Assembly: GCA_900315265.1 (NCBI GenBank) | Contig: OMYN01000007.1 | Span: 40,554-104,553 of the forward strand | Direction of reading: 5' to 3' | Source: an uncultured Eubacteriales bacterium | GTDB lineage: Bacteria > Bacillota > Clostridia > Lachnospirales > Bianqueaceae | Length of the DNA: 64,000 bases | In this document: piece after piece, positions 8,850 to 16,445 of the stretch | Numbering within the stretch: the first letter of the stretch is position 1 | How the letters are laid out: each line of letters starts with the position of its first letter | Program-made: the position numbers and the translations under genes | The notes under the pieces: model-generated | What the model saw: only the letters and a program-made list of their open reading frames with translations | Told to the model about the DNA's origin: nothing | Database searches by the model: none

Positions 8850-9520
8850 ACAGTATTTTTACCACCACATCGACCGGAACGGTTACTCTTTCAAGTTTTC
8901 TTATCTGCGCGGGGATCGCGCTGCTGCTGGGCGCGCTGATCGCCTGGGCATATACGTATCGCAATCAGTATAAAAAAGGCTTTGTCGTAACCTTGGTCCT
9001 GCTGCCGGTCATGGTCCAGACCGTGATCTGCGTCGTAAACGGCAACCTGGGAGTAGGAGTCGCGGTAGCCGGTGCCTTCGGTCTGATCCGCTTCAGGTCT
9101 GCCGAAGGAGGCGGCCGCGAGATCGGATCCGTCTTCCTGGCCATGGCGGTAGGCCTGGCGCTGGGTATGGGCTACGCCCTTATGGCAGTCGTTGTAGCGC
9201 TGATCGTCAGCCTGGTCCAGGTAGCTTTGATGGCTTCCCCCCTGGCAAACGGCAAAAAGGGCGAGCAGGAGCTTAGGATCACCATTCCGGAAAATCTGGA
9301 TTACAACGGGGCCTTTACCGACCTGTTTGCAACCTATACGTCCCACTGCAGCCGCAGCAAAGTAAAGACCACCAACATGGGAGCCATGTATGAACTTACC
9401 TACCAGGTCGTTCTTAAGGATCCCGATAAGGAAAAAGAATTTCTTGACGTGATCCGCTGCCGCAACGGGAACCTGAACGTATCCCTGGGACGGATCGAGA
9501 CTAAAGAAGAGCGGCTGTAA
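8843..9520 (+). CDS. DUF4956 membrane protein
   Basis: A 225-residue protein with four predicted membrane helices in the first 135 residues, including the conserved stretch GAFGLIRFRSAEGGGREIGS between helices, followed by a soluble C-terminal domain of about 90 residues. This is the architecture of DUF4956, which is usually encoded beside VTC-domain proteins. It may form the membrane part of a polymerase/translocase, by analogy with the eukaryotic VTC complex (inference). The start overlaps the VTC gene, so the two are translationally coupled. Confidence 0.83.
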   Translation: MLNSIFTTTSTGTVTLSSFLICAGIALLLGALIAWAYTYRNQYKKGFVVTLVLLPVMVQTVICVVNGNLGVGVAVAGAFGLIRFRSAEGGGREIGSVFLAMAVGLALGMGYALMAVVVALIVSLVQVALMASPLANGKKGEQELRITIPENLDYNGAFTDLFATYTSHCSRSKVKTTNMGAMYELTYQVVLKDPDKEKEFLDVIRCRNGNLNVSLGRIETKEERL

Positions 9521-9545
9521 GACCATTTAGGAGGAGGATCGTCGA

Positions 9546-11201
9546 ATGAAATTTCATGATTGGAAAAAATATTGCGGCCGCCTGGGAGCGGTCATCTTGA
9601 CGGCGTCCCTGCTTTTGTCCGCGACCGGCTGCTCCGCATCCGCCTCCGCGGCGGCGGGCTCGTCCGGTACGGAAGAATCGGATATAGAAGCGTCCGTTAC
9701 AGAAGAATCGGGAAGCAAAGAGGGATCCAGCTCGGCTGACACCAAGTCGGAAAGCTCCTTGGCGGTCGAATCGTCTTCCGACGTGGATGAAAAGGACGCA
9801 GTAACCATAACACTGTCCGGCAGCAAGGCGTCCGTCAAAAACGCCTCCGTCGGCCAGGTCAGCATCGAGGACGGATTGGTTACTATCAAGGACGGGGGAG
9901 TTTATATACTGACCGGGTCCTTTACCGGACGCATCCGGATAAAAGCGGAGGAGACGGACACGGTACAGCTGATCCTGAAAAATGCGGATATTTCCAGTGA
10001 CAGTGCAGCGGCTATTTTCGGGAAAAAGGCCAAAGAGATCATCCTGACCCTGGAAGAGGGAACCGTCAACACCATCACCGGACAGGGCGAGGACGAAGAC
10101 AACAGTAAGATCGACGCAGCAGTTTATGTCAAATGCGATCTGACCATCAACGGGCAGGGTGATCTTACGGTCAACGGAGAGGATGATCTGCATGCCATCG
10201 TCAGCAAAGGCGATATCACCGTCGTCAGCGGAAACCTGACCCTTTCCTCGGGTGAAGACGGACTGAACGCAGGCAATGATATTACGGTTTCCGACGGGAA
10301 CCTGACGATAGATGCCGGAGACGACGGGATCCATGCAGACGGTGCCTTGGTCATTGACGGAGGCACCATCGACATTACCAACTGCTATGAAGGTCTGGAA
10401 GGCCTGACGGTGACTGTAAACGACGGCACCATCACGCTGAATGCCTCGGACGACGGCGTCAACGCGACCGAAGGGAAAAACAGCAGCTCCACTGACGCGC
10501 AGCAAGGGGCCGGAGGAATGGATGAGGTTCAGGAAAACGCGGCCATTATCATTAACGGAGGCAGTCTTACCGCAACGGTGGTAGGCGATGGGCTCGACAG
10601 CAACGGGAACCTTCAGATCAACGGCGGAAATGTCGTGATCATAGGTCCGGAAGGCCAGGGAGACGGAAGCCTGGACTACAACGGAACGGGAACCATTAGC
10701 GGAGGTACCATTCTGGCAGCAGGTTCCAGTGGGATGGCTCAGGGATTTACCTCCGATTCTACGCAGGCTTCTATCCTGGTCGTGCTGAGCGGGACCTATC
10801 AGGCAGGATCTCAGGTCGAAATAAAGGACAGCGACTCAAATACGCTGGCCAGTCAAACCATCGGTCTTTCCTATAACTGCATCGTGTTCAGCAGTCCGGA
10901 TCTTACCGAAGGAGATACCTACACCGTCTACGTGGACGGGGAAGAGGCAGGATCCGGGGAGGCAGATTTGTCCTCTGACCAGGGCATGGGCGGTCAGATG
11001 GGCGGCCCTATGGGCGGTCAGCCGGGAGGTCAGAACGGATTCCCCGGAGGACAGAACGGCCAGTCCGGTTCGGGCACGCCGCCTCAGATGCCCGGGCAGG
11101 GATCGAATCAGGATCCCGGCCAGCAGTCAAGCGACGAGCAGTCAAGCGATGGCTCCGGCCAGGAGTCGAGTCAGAAGTCCAGCCAGAAGACGACTAACTG
11201 A
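9546..11201 (+). CDS. Secreted Cthe_2159-like carbohydrate-binding lipoprotein
   Basis: Predicted surface lipoprotein of 551 residues. The N-terminus has a positively charged start, a hydrophobic segment and a lipobox ending in SATGC, then a Ser/Glu-rich linker. From about residue 80 to 400 it has repeated short beta strands with Asp-rich turns (for example SGEDGLNAG, DAGDDGIHADG, ASDDGVNA). These match the beta-helix family Cthe_2159 (PF14262), whose founder binds acidic polysaccharide with calcium. The last 90 residues are a Gly/Gln/Met/Ser-rich low-complexity tail. The gene follows DUF4956 after 25 nt with GGAGGAGG and closes the operon at the terminator at 11226-11268. Confidence 0.85.
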   Translation: MKFHDWKKYCGRLGAVILTASLLLSATGCSASASAAAGSSGTEESDIEASVTEESGSKEGSSSADTKSESSLAVESSSDVDEKDAVTITLSGSKASVKNASVGQVSIEDGLVTIKDGGVYILTGSFTGRIRIKAEETDTVQLILKNADISSDSAAAIFGKKAKEIILTLEEGTVNTITGQGEDEDNSKIDAAVYVKCDLTINGQGDLTVNGEDDLHAIVSKGDITVVSGNLTLSSGEDGLNAGNDITVSDGNLTIDAGDDGIHADGALVIDGGTIDITNCYEGLEGLTVTVNDGTITLNASDDGVNATEGKNSSSTDAQQGAGGMDEVQENAAIIINGGSLTATVVGDGLDSNGNLQINGGNVVIIGPEGQGDGSLDYNGTGTISGGTILAAGSSGMAQGFTSDSTQASILVVLSGTYQAGSQVEIKDSDSNTLASQTIGLSYNCIVFSSPDLTEGDTYTVYVDGEEAGSGEADLSSDQGMGGQMGGPMGGQPGGQNGFPGGQNGQSGSGTPPQMPGQGSNQDPGQQSSDEQSSDGSGQESSQKSSQKTTN

Positions 11202-11225
11202 TATTCATAGATCATAAATATAAAT

Positions 11226-11268
11226 AAACCCGGATCTTTATCCCGTAAAGGAAAAGGTCCGGGTTTTT
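11226..11268. terminator. Bidirectional terminator between the lipoprotein gene and araD
   Basis: AAACCCGGA (11226-11234) pairs with TCCGGGTTT (11258-11266), and the inner bases can extend the stem. It is followed by T-residues on the plus strand, and A-rich DNA before it gives T-residues on the minus strand. The flanking genes converge here. Confidence 0.85.
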
Positions 11269-11275
11269 AATGTCC

Positions 11276-12043
11276 TTATTTCTGCCCGTAATAGGCGTTT
11301 TTCCCGTGCTTTCGCAGGAAGTGTTTGTCCAATAGTTCCTGCTGCATGGGATGCAGTAAGGGCTGTCCTTCTTTGGCAGGATCTGCAGAGGCAAAGACAG
11401 GGTCGGAGGCCTTGGCAGCGTCGCTTTGGTACTTCATGACTTTCAGCGACATGGCATGATAATTCATGAAAGCGACCTCTTCCAGGACGACCGAATTGAC
11501 CACCGCTTCTTTGGGATCTTTGCCCCAGGTAAAAGGTCCGTGGCTGTAAACCAGCACTCCAGGTATCTGATCGGGATCCTTATCGGCAAAGGTTTCTACG
11601 ATGACCTTGCCGGTTTCTTTTTCGTATTCCCCTTTGATCTCGGCCGGGGTCATAGGCCGCGTGCAGGGGATCTGTCCGTAGAAGTTGTCAGCGTGAGTGG
11701 TGCCCATGGCCATGATGCCCTGACCGGCCTGGGCAAAGCTGACCGCCCAGCGGGAGTGGGTGTGAACGATGCCGCCGATGTTGGGGAAAGCCTTATAGAG
11801 CTCCAGATGGGTGGCCGTATCGCTGGAGGGACGAAGGTCTCCTTCCACGACCTTTCCGTCCAGGCTGACCACGACCATATTTTCCGGACATAACTTATCA
11901 TAGTCTACGCCGGAAGGCTTGATAACGACCAGGCCGCTCTTGCGGTCGATGCCGGATACGTTGCCCCAGGTAAAGGTGACCAGCCCGTAGGCGGGCAGCA
12001 TCATGTTGGCTTCGTAAACTTCTTTTCGTAATTGTTCAAGCAT
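11276..12043 (-). CDS. araD: L-ribulose-5-phosphate 4-epimerase
   Basis: Class II aldolase-family epimerase converting L-ribulose 5-phosphate to D-xylulose 5-phosphate in L-arabinose use. The zinc ligands are visible as H94 and H96 ([11 protein letters not shown]) and H168 ([10 protein letters not shown]). Phosphate-binding segments GNVSG and KPSG and catalytic-region SSDTATH are intact. The C-terminus [17 protein letters not shown] is characteristic of AraD rather than fuculose aldolase. At 255 residues it is slightly longer than the roughly 231 of enterobacterial AraD. ATG 12043 follows GAGG with normal spacing. It lies 38 bp downstream of the FGGY kinase gene; no arabinose isomerase is in the window. 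Confidence 0.92.
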   Translation of the reverse strand: MLEQLRKEVYEANMMLPAYGLVTFTWGNVSGIDRKSGLVVIKPSGVDYDKLCPENMVVVSLDGKVVEGDLRPSSDTATHLELYKAFPNIGGIVHTHSRWAVSFAQAGQGIMAMGTTHADNFYGQIPCTRPMTPAEIKGEYEKETGKVIVETFADKDPDQIPGVLVYSHGPFTWGKDPKEAVVNSVVLEEVAFMNYHAMSLKVMKYQSDAAKASDPVFASADPAKEGQPLLHPMQQELLDKHFLRKHGKNAYYGQK

Positions 12044-12081
12044 ATTGTTACCTCACACAGTCCCTGAAAAGAGCGGTCTTT

Positions 12082-13680
12082 TTATTCTTTTTCAGCTCGA
12101 AAGACTTCGGCAGCCGCTTTTTCTGCCGCCAGACCTTTTTGATATTCGTCCAAGTATCTGTCAAAACCATCCGCCTCTGCAGGATCCGGATCGGTCCTGG
12201 TCGTTTTAGCGTCCGCAAAAACGTCCTTTGCCAGGTATTCGGCCAGGCTGCTGAACCGGTCTTTCTGCAGGCGGTAGGAAGCCAGGAGAGCCATTCCCCA
12301 GGGGCCGCCCTCACCGGCGGTTTCCATGACCGCGGTCTGTACCCGCAAAGCGGAGGCTACCATCTGCTGGCCGACCAAAGGCTGTTTGAACAGGCCGCCG
12401 TGGCACATCAGGGTATCGACCTTGATCCCTTCGTTTTTGGAAAGTCGTTTCATACCGATGGCCAGAGTGCTGACGGCCGAGTACAAAAGGCTGCGGCAGA
12501 AGTTAGGAAGATCCAGGACGGCGTCGGGACGACGCATCATCAAGGGGCTGCCGCTTTCGATTCCAGTCACCGGCTCCCCTGCGTAATAATTGTAGGAAAG
12601 CAGACCGCCTCCGTCTTTTGCCCCGCTAAGGGCCTGCTGATAAAAGAGCTTGTACAGGTCTGCCTTGGACAGGGAAAGGCCTGCCTTTTCAGAAAATTCT
12701 CCAAACAGACGGATCCAGGCATCCAAATCGGAGGTACAGGTGTTGCAGTGGACCATGGCGGTCGGCTTACCGTCGGGGGTGGTGACCATATCCACCTCGG
12801 CATAAGGCCTGGACAGCGGTTTTTCCAGGACGATCATTGCAAAAATACTGGTTCCGGCGGAAACATTGCCGGTACGGGGCAGAACGGAGTCGGTCGCACA
12901 CATGCCGGTGCCTGCGTCCCCCTCGCAGGGGCACAAAAGAGAACCGGCCCTGAGGGTCCCGGTGGGATCCAGCAGCAGGGCCCCGTCCGGCGTCAGGCTC
13001 CCCGCGTCTTCCCCCGCATCCAGGATCTGAGGAAGGATATCCTCGATCTGATAGGGAAGGCCTTCTTTATTTAATATGTCATTGAATTTAGCCGCCATAG
13101 TCCGATCGTACACATGGTGCCCGTCCACCGTTTCCGGGTCGATAGGGAACATGCCGGAAGCCTCGCCGCATCCGACGCACTGCCGGCCTGTCAGACGATA
13201 ATGAAGGTAGCCGGCCAGGGTGGTCAGATGAGCGATGCGGCGGACGTGTTCTTCCTTATTTAATATGGCCTGATACAAATGGGCGATGCTCCACCGCTGG
13301 GGGATGGCAAAGGAAAACAATTCCGTCAGCTTTTCGGATGCCTCTTTAGTGTTGGTGTTGCGCCAGGTGCGAAAATCCGCCAGCTGCTCCATATTTTTAT
13401 CAAAAGGAAGATAGCCGTGCATCATGGCTGAAATTCCGATGGCATCGATCTTTGATAATGGCTGTCCGATTTTGGAACGATATTCGTCAGCTGTCTGCTG
13501 ATATGCTTTTTGAACGCCTGCGATCGCATCTGAAAGAGCGTATGTCCAGTAGCCTTCTTTTGTCAGGGAATTTTCCCAATCGTAAGCACCCTGCGCGATG
13601 ATGCGGTGATGCCGATCCGTCAGGACGGCCTTGATTCGGGTCGAGCCCAGCTCGATCCCCAAACAGGTATGTGTATTCAT
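12082..13680 (-). CDS. FGGY-family sugar kinase, probable ribulokinase (AraK-like)
   Basis: ATP-dependent sugar kinase of the FGGY/actin-like fold, 532 residues. The N-terminal phosphate-1 motif GIELGSTRIKAVLTD is intact, the sugar-binding region includes SAMMHGYLPFD, and the C-terminal ATP domain carries GNVSAGTSIFAM and MCHGGLFKQPL. Pairing with araD suggests it phosphorylates L-ribulose. It does not look like classical AraB; it resembles the alternative ribulokinases of clostridia and Bacteroides often annotated as xylulokinase-like. Start ATG 13680 gives MNTHTCLGIELGST; an upstream in-frame TTG would add 23 residues of untypical sequence. Substrate is inferred from context. Confidence 0.85.
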   Translation of the reverse strand: MNTHTCLGIELGSTRIKAVLTDRHHRIIAQGAYDWENSLTKEGYWTYALSDAIAGVQKAYQQTADEYRSKIGQPLSKIDAIGISAMMHGYLPFDKNMEQLADFRTWRNTNTKEASEKLTELFSFAIPQRWSIAHLYQAILNKEEHVRRIAHLTTLAGYLHYRLTGRQCVGCGEASGMFPIDPETVDGHHVYDRTMAAKFNDILNKEGLPYQIEDILPQILDAGEDAGSLTPDGALLLDPTGTLRAGSLLCPCEGDAGTGMCATDSVLPRTGNVSAGTSIFAMIVLEKPLSRPYAEVDMVTTPDGKPTAMVHCNTCTSDLDAWIRLFGEFSEKAGLSLSKADLYKLFYQQALSGAKDGGGLLSYNYYAGEPVTGIESGSPLMMRRPDAVLDLPNFCRSLLYSAVSTLAIGMKRLSKNEGIKVDTLMCHGGLFKQPLVGQQMVASALRVQTAVMETAGEGGPWGMALLASYRLQKDRFSSLAEYLAKDVFADAKTTRTDPDPAEADGFDRYLDEYQKGLAAEKAAAEVFRAEKE

Positions 13681-13713
13681 TCTATTCTTATCTCCTACTG
13701 TATTTTCTGTTGA

Positions 13714-13742
13714 TTGACAAGGAAAGATCCATTCTTTACAAT
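13714..13742 (+). promoter_or_regulatory. Consensus promoter for the Nudix gene
   Basis: TTGACA (13714-13719) and TACAAT (13737-13742) have a 17-bp spacer, pointing right toward the Nudix gene about 70 bp downstream. Confidence 0.7.
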
Positions 13743-13758
13743 TATTCATTATAATTGT
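13738..13758. promoter_or_regulatory. Inverted repeat, candidate operator between kinase and Nudix genes
   Basis: Perfect 8-bp arms ACAATTAT and ATAATTGT flank 5 nt. The left arm overlaps the -10 of the rightward promoter, and the repeat contains a minus-strand TATAAT (13748-13753) that could serve the araD/kinase operon. A repressor bound here would block both directions. The bound protein is unknown. Confidence 0.45.
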
Positions 13759-13811
13759 CTTTTGTTTTGAAAAAAAGGGTCATATTCAATGAAATGGTAA
13801 AGGAGGGCTCC

Positions 13812-14267
13812 TTGTATCAATCTTTACAAGCACATTCTCTACCCAACCGTGCAGGCATCATTTTGGTATCTAAAGGGAAAGTTCTACTGATCCGCAGACA
13901 AAAAACGGGGAAGGAATATTGGACGATTCCGGGAGGTAAAATCGAAGAAGGGGAATCTTGTTTTTCTGCTGCCTGCCGTGAGATATTCGAAGAATTGGCG
14001 ATATCACAGGAAAATATCCATTTTATAGATTCCTTTGATATCGTTAATATGGGGCGGAAAGAAACCTACTTTATAGGAGAAATAGCTTATCCAATAGAAG
14101 TTTGCATTCATGGAGAAGAACTTATAAGAAGCAACAGTGATAACATATATACTCCTGAATGGATCGATATAGCAATCATCAAGAGCATTAAACTTTACCC
14201 TTTGGAAGTCAAAGAAAAAATAAGATGTATTAGAGATTCCGAAAAACTCTTATATAATGTACAATAA
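13812..14267 (+). CDS. Nudix hydrolase
   Basis: Small cytoplasmic hydrolase cleaving nucleoside diphosphates linked to another moiety. The Nudix box is visible as GGKIEEGE followed by REIFEELAI; the usual Gly near the end of the box is Ala. The substrate cannot be read from the sequence. I chose TTG 13812 because AGGAGG at 13801-13806 lies 5 nt upstream. The ATG at 13794 is in frame but has no ribosome binding site. The gene is noticeably more AT-rich than its neighbours, suggesting separate acquisition. Confidence 0.87.
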   Translation: MYQSLQAHSLPNRAGIILVSKGKVLLIRRQKTGKEYWTIPGGKIEEGESCFSAACREIFEELAISQENIHFIDSFDIVNMGRKETYFIGEIAYPIEVCIHGEELIRSNSDNIYTPEWIDIAIIKSIKLYPLEVKEKIRCIRDSEKLLYNVQ

Positions 14268-14404
14268 TTAGGGCTGCATGATTTTTAACAGATGACTAAC
14301 GCGCGTGATGAGCGTCTGAGTCTTCAAGAATATTACTTGTGGCTTGAACTTGTATATTTAAAGTATAGCATTAAATATTCTGGTAACACGCAAAGGGGAA
14401 ACAC

Positions 14405-15661
14405 ATGAAAACCTTATATTTCGACTGTCAGATGGGGGCGGCCGGTGATATGCTGACGGCGGCTCTTCTGGATCTTCTGCCCGCTGATCAGCAGCAGATG
14501 ATGATCGACCGGCTCAATCATATCGGGATCGATCAGGTGGAGTGGAAGGTCGAAAACAGTATTAAATGCGGCATCAGCGGCAAGCATGCGGATGTTCTTG
14601 TCGGGGGTGTCTTGGAAGCGGACCTTCTGGAAGAGGCTTCCCATCACCACCATCACGACCACCATGATGAAAACGTCCACGATCATGATCTTGACCACGA
14701 CCATGCGCACGGTCACCATCATTACGGGATGGACGACATCACAGCCATTGTCGAAAAACTCGATGCCTCGGACCAGGTCAAAGAAAGGGTCCTTAGGGTG
14801 TATAAACGGATCGCGGAGGCGGAAAGTTATGTTCACCAGACCCCGGTCGACCAGATCCATTTTCATGAGGTCGGGTCTAAGGACGCGGTGGCGGACGTGA
14901 CGGCCGTCTGCCTGCTGATGGAAGCGATCGGGCCGGATCAGGTCATCGTATCGCCCATTCATGTGGGGAGCGGCCACGTACATTGCGCGCACGGGATCCT
15001 GCCCGTTCCGGCTCCGGCGACTGCTTATATCCTGAAGGGTGTCCCCATTTACGGGGGTCAGATCCAGGGGGAGCTGTGCACGCCTACCGGGGCGGCTCTT
15101 TTGACGGAGTTTGCGGACAAGTTCGGGCCCATGCCGGTCATGAAGGTAGAGGCTATCGGCTACGGATGCGGAAATAAGGATTTCGAGCAGGCCAATGTCG
15201 TCAGGGCTATGCTGGGACAGACGGAGGATGACACCGGAGTCGTTCCGGAACTGTCTTTGAATGTGGACGATATGACGGCGGAAGAGATCGGTTTTGCGGT
15301 GGAACAGCTTTTTAAGGCAGGCGCTTATGAGGTGTATACGGTGCCGATCATGATGAAGAAATCCCGCCCGGGCACCCTGATCCGCATTATCTGCAGTGAA
15401 GAAAACAAGTTGGATATGGTGCGGTGCGCCTACAAATATACGACTACCATCGGCATCAGGGAAACTACAACTCACCGCTATACGCTGGAGCGTAAAGAAG
15501 AGACAGTGGAAACCTCTATGGGTCCGGTCCGCCGCAAGACGTCAAAAGGCTACGGGACCGAAGTCAGCAAGTGGGAATACGATGACGTAGCCAAGCTGGC
15601 AGACGCTAGGAAAGAGAGCATCCGCCGGATCCGCCGGCAGCTTGACCGGGAACAGGGCTGA
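14405..15661 (+). CDS. larC: Nickel pincer cofactor nickel-insertion protein LarC
   Basis: LarC inserts nickel into the pyridinium-derived SCS pincer cofactor of lactate racemase-type enzymes. The N-terminus MKTLYFDCQMGAAGDM is diagnostic. Residues about 80-107 form a very His/Asp-rich stretch that is a likely metal reservoir. Further conserved regions are DQIHFHEVG and GELCTPTGAALL. The reading frame is continuous over 418 residues, whereas in some lactobacilli the gene is split as larC1/larC2 and expressed by a frameshift. No larA, larB or larE is in the window. AAAGGGGAAACAC precedes the ATG. Confidence 0.93.
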   Translation: MKTLYFDCQMGAAGDMLTAALLDLLPADQQQMMIDRLNHIGIDQVEWKVENSIKCGISGKHADVLVGGVLEADLLEEASHHHHHDHHDENVHDHDLDHDHAHGHHHYGMDDITAIVEKLDASDQVKERVLRVYKRIAEAESYVHQTPVDQIHFHEVGSKDAVADVTAVCLLMEAIGPDQVIVSPIHVGSGHVHCAHGILPVPAPATAYILKGVPIYGGQIQGELCTPTGAALLTEFADKFGPMPVMKVEAIGYGCGNKDFEQANVVRAMLGQTEDDTGVVPELSLNVDDMTAEEIGFAVEQLFKAGAYEVYTVPIMMKKSRPGTLIRIICSEENKLDMVRCAYKYTTTIGIRETTTHRYTLERKEETVETSMGPVRRKTSKGYGTEVSKWEYDDVAKLADARKESIRRIRRQLDREQG

Positions 15662-15671
15662 GGAGGCAGGC

Positions 15672-16241
15672 ATGGAAGAGGAAAAGGAAACGAAAGAGAA
15701 GAAAAAGAGAAAGGGCCGCCGGGCCTTCTTGGAAGACTTCGAAAAGCAGACGGATGGTACGTATAAATATATAGGGGTCGTTTGGAAAACGGAAATGGGT
15801 CAGGAGGACTTTATAAAACGCATGAAGGTCCTGCTGGTCCTTGGGATCCTGTGCCTGGTCATCCCTCTGGCCGGAGGGTTTGTTCCGGCGGAGGGGCTTT
15901 TGAATACCTTTTATGTGATCTTACCGTATACGGCTGTTCTGGTGGCAGGGATCACCATCCTGTGGGGACAGGCATCCTGGTATTATCACGGGGCCCAGCT
16001 CAGGGACTATGTTTATGAAAAAACCGTAAAAGCCCTGCCGGGCCGTCTGATGGCCGGGGTGATCTGCGGGTCGATTGCTTGTCTGGGAACGACAGTTCAT
16101 ATCGTAGTGCAGGCTGTAGTACACAGGCCCTTCGGAAAAATCATCTGGTCTGTTGTTTTTTTGACTTTGATGATCGGCTACACTGCAATTTGTTTATATA
16201 TGCGGAAAAAAGTTTCCGAGATCCGCTATAAAAAAGCATAA
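15672..16241 (+). CDS. Four-helix membrane protein of unknown function
   Basis: I do not recognise this family. The 189-residue protein begins with a highly charged Lys/Glu segment (residues 1-25) and then has four predicted membrane helices, roughly at 56-74, 80-100, 124-146 and 156-176, ending in a basic tail. Start ATG 15672 follows AGGAGG, 10 nt after the larC stop, so it is probably co-transcribed with larC. Whether it relates to nickel or is a bystander cannot be judged from sequence. Confidence 0.7.
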   Translation: MEEEKETKEKKKRKGRRAFLEDFEKQTDGTYKYIGVVWKTEMGQEDFIKRMKVLLVLGILCLVIPLAGGFVPAEGLLNTFYVILPYTAVLVAGITILWGQASWYYHGAQLRDYVYEKTVKALPGRLMAGVICGSIACLGTTVHIVVQAVVHRPFGKIIWSVVFLTLMIGYTAICLYMRKKVSEIRYKKA

Positions 16242-16282
16242 AGAATAAGAGAAATTGTATATCCTATAGTAACGTTTGTATC

Positions 16283-16310
16283 TTGACAACGGACACCTCA
16301 TTATTATAAT
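16283..16310 (+). promoter_or_regulatory. Strong consensus promoter of the second importer operon
   Basis: TTGACA (16283-16288) and TATAAT (16305-16310) with a 16-bp spacer. The predicted transcript has a leader of about 130 nt before the binding-protein gene; I see no recognisable riboswitch in it. Confidence 0.8.
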
Positions 16311-16445
16311 ATCATTAAATGCATCAACGGAAAGTTGTGCTGCGCGCTGTTTTGTTGAAAAAGCGCATCAGAGAGAGAAAAAGCACATCCTCCTGTTGAT
16401 TGCAACAACCTTTAACAGGTAATGATTCAAGGAGGAAACCACATC

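Noticed and set aside
14268..14404. Promoter for larC
   Set aside because: Several TTGAAC and TATA-like hexamers occur, but none has acceptable spacing.
14414..15475. Minus-strand open frame opposite larC
   Set aside because: Met/Val-rich antisense of the His/Asp-rich LarC segment, without a start signal or family match.
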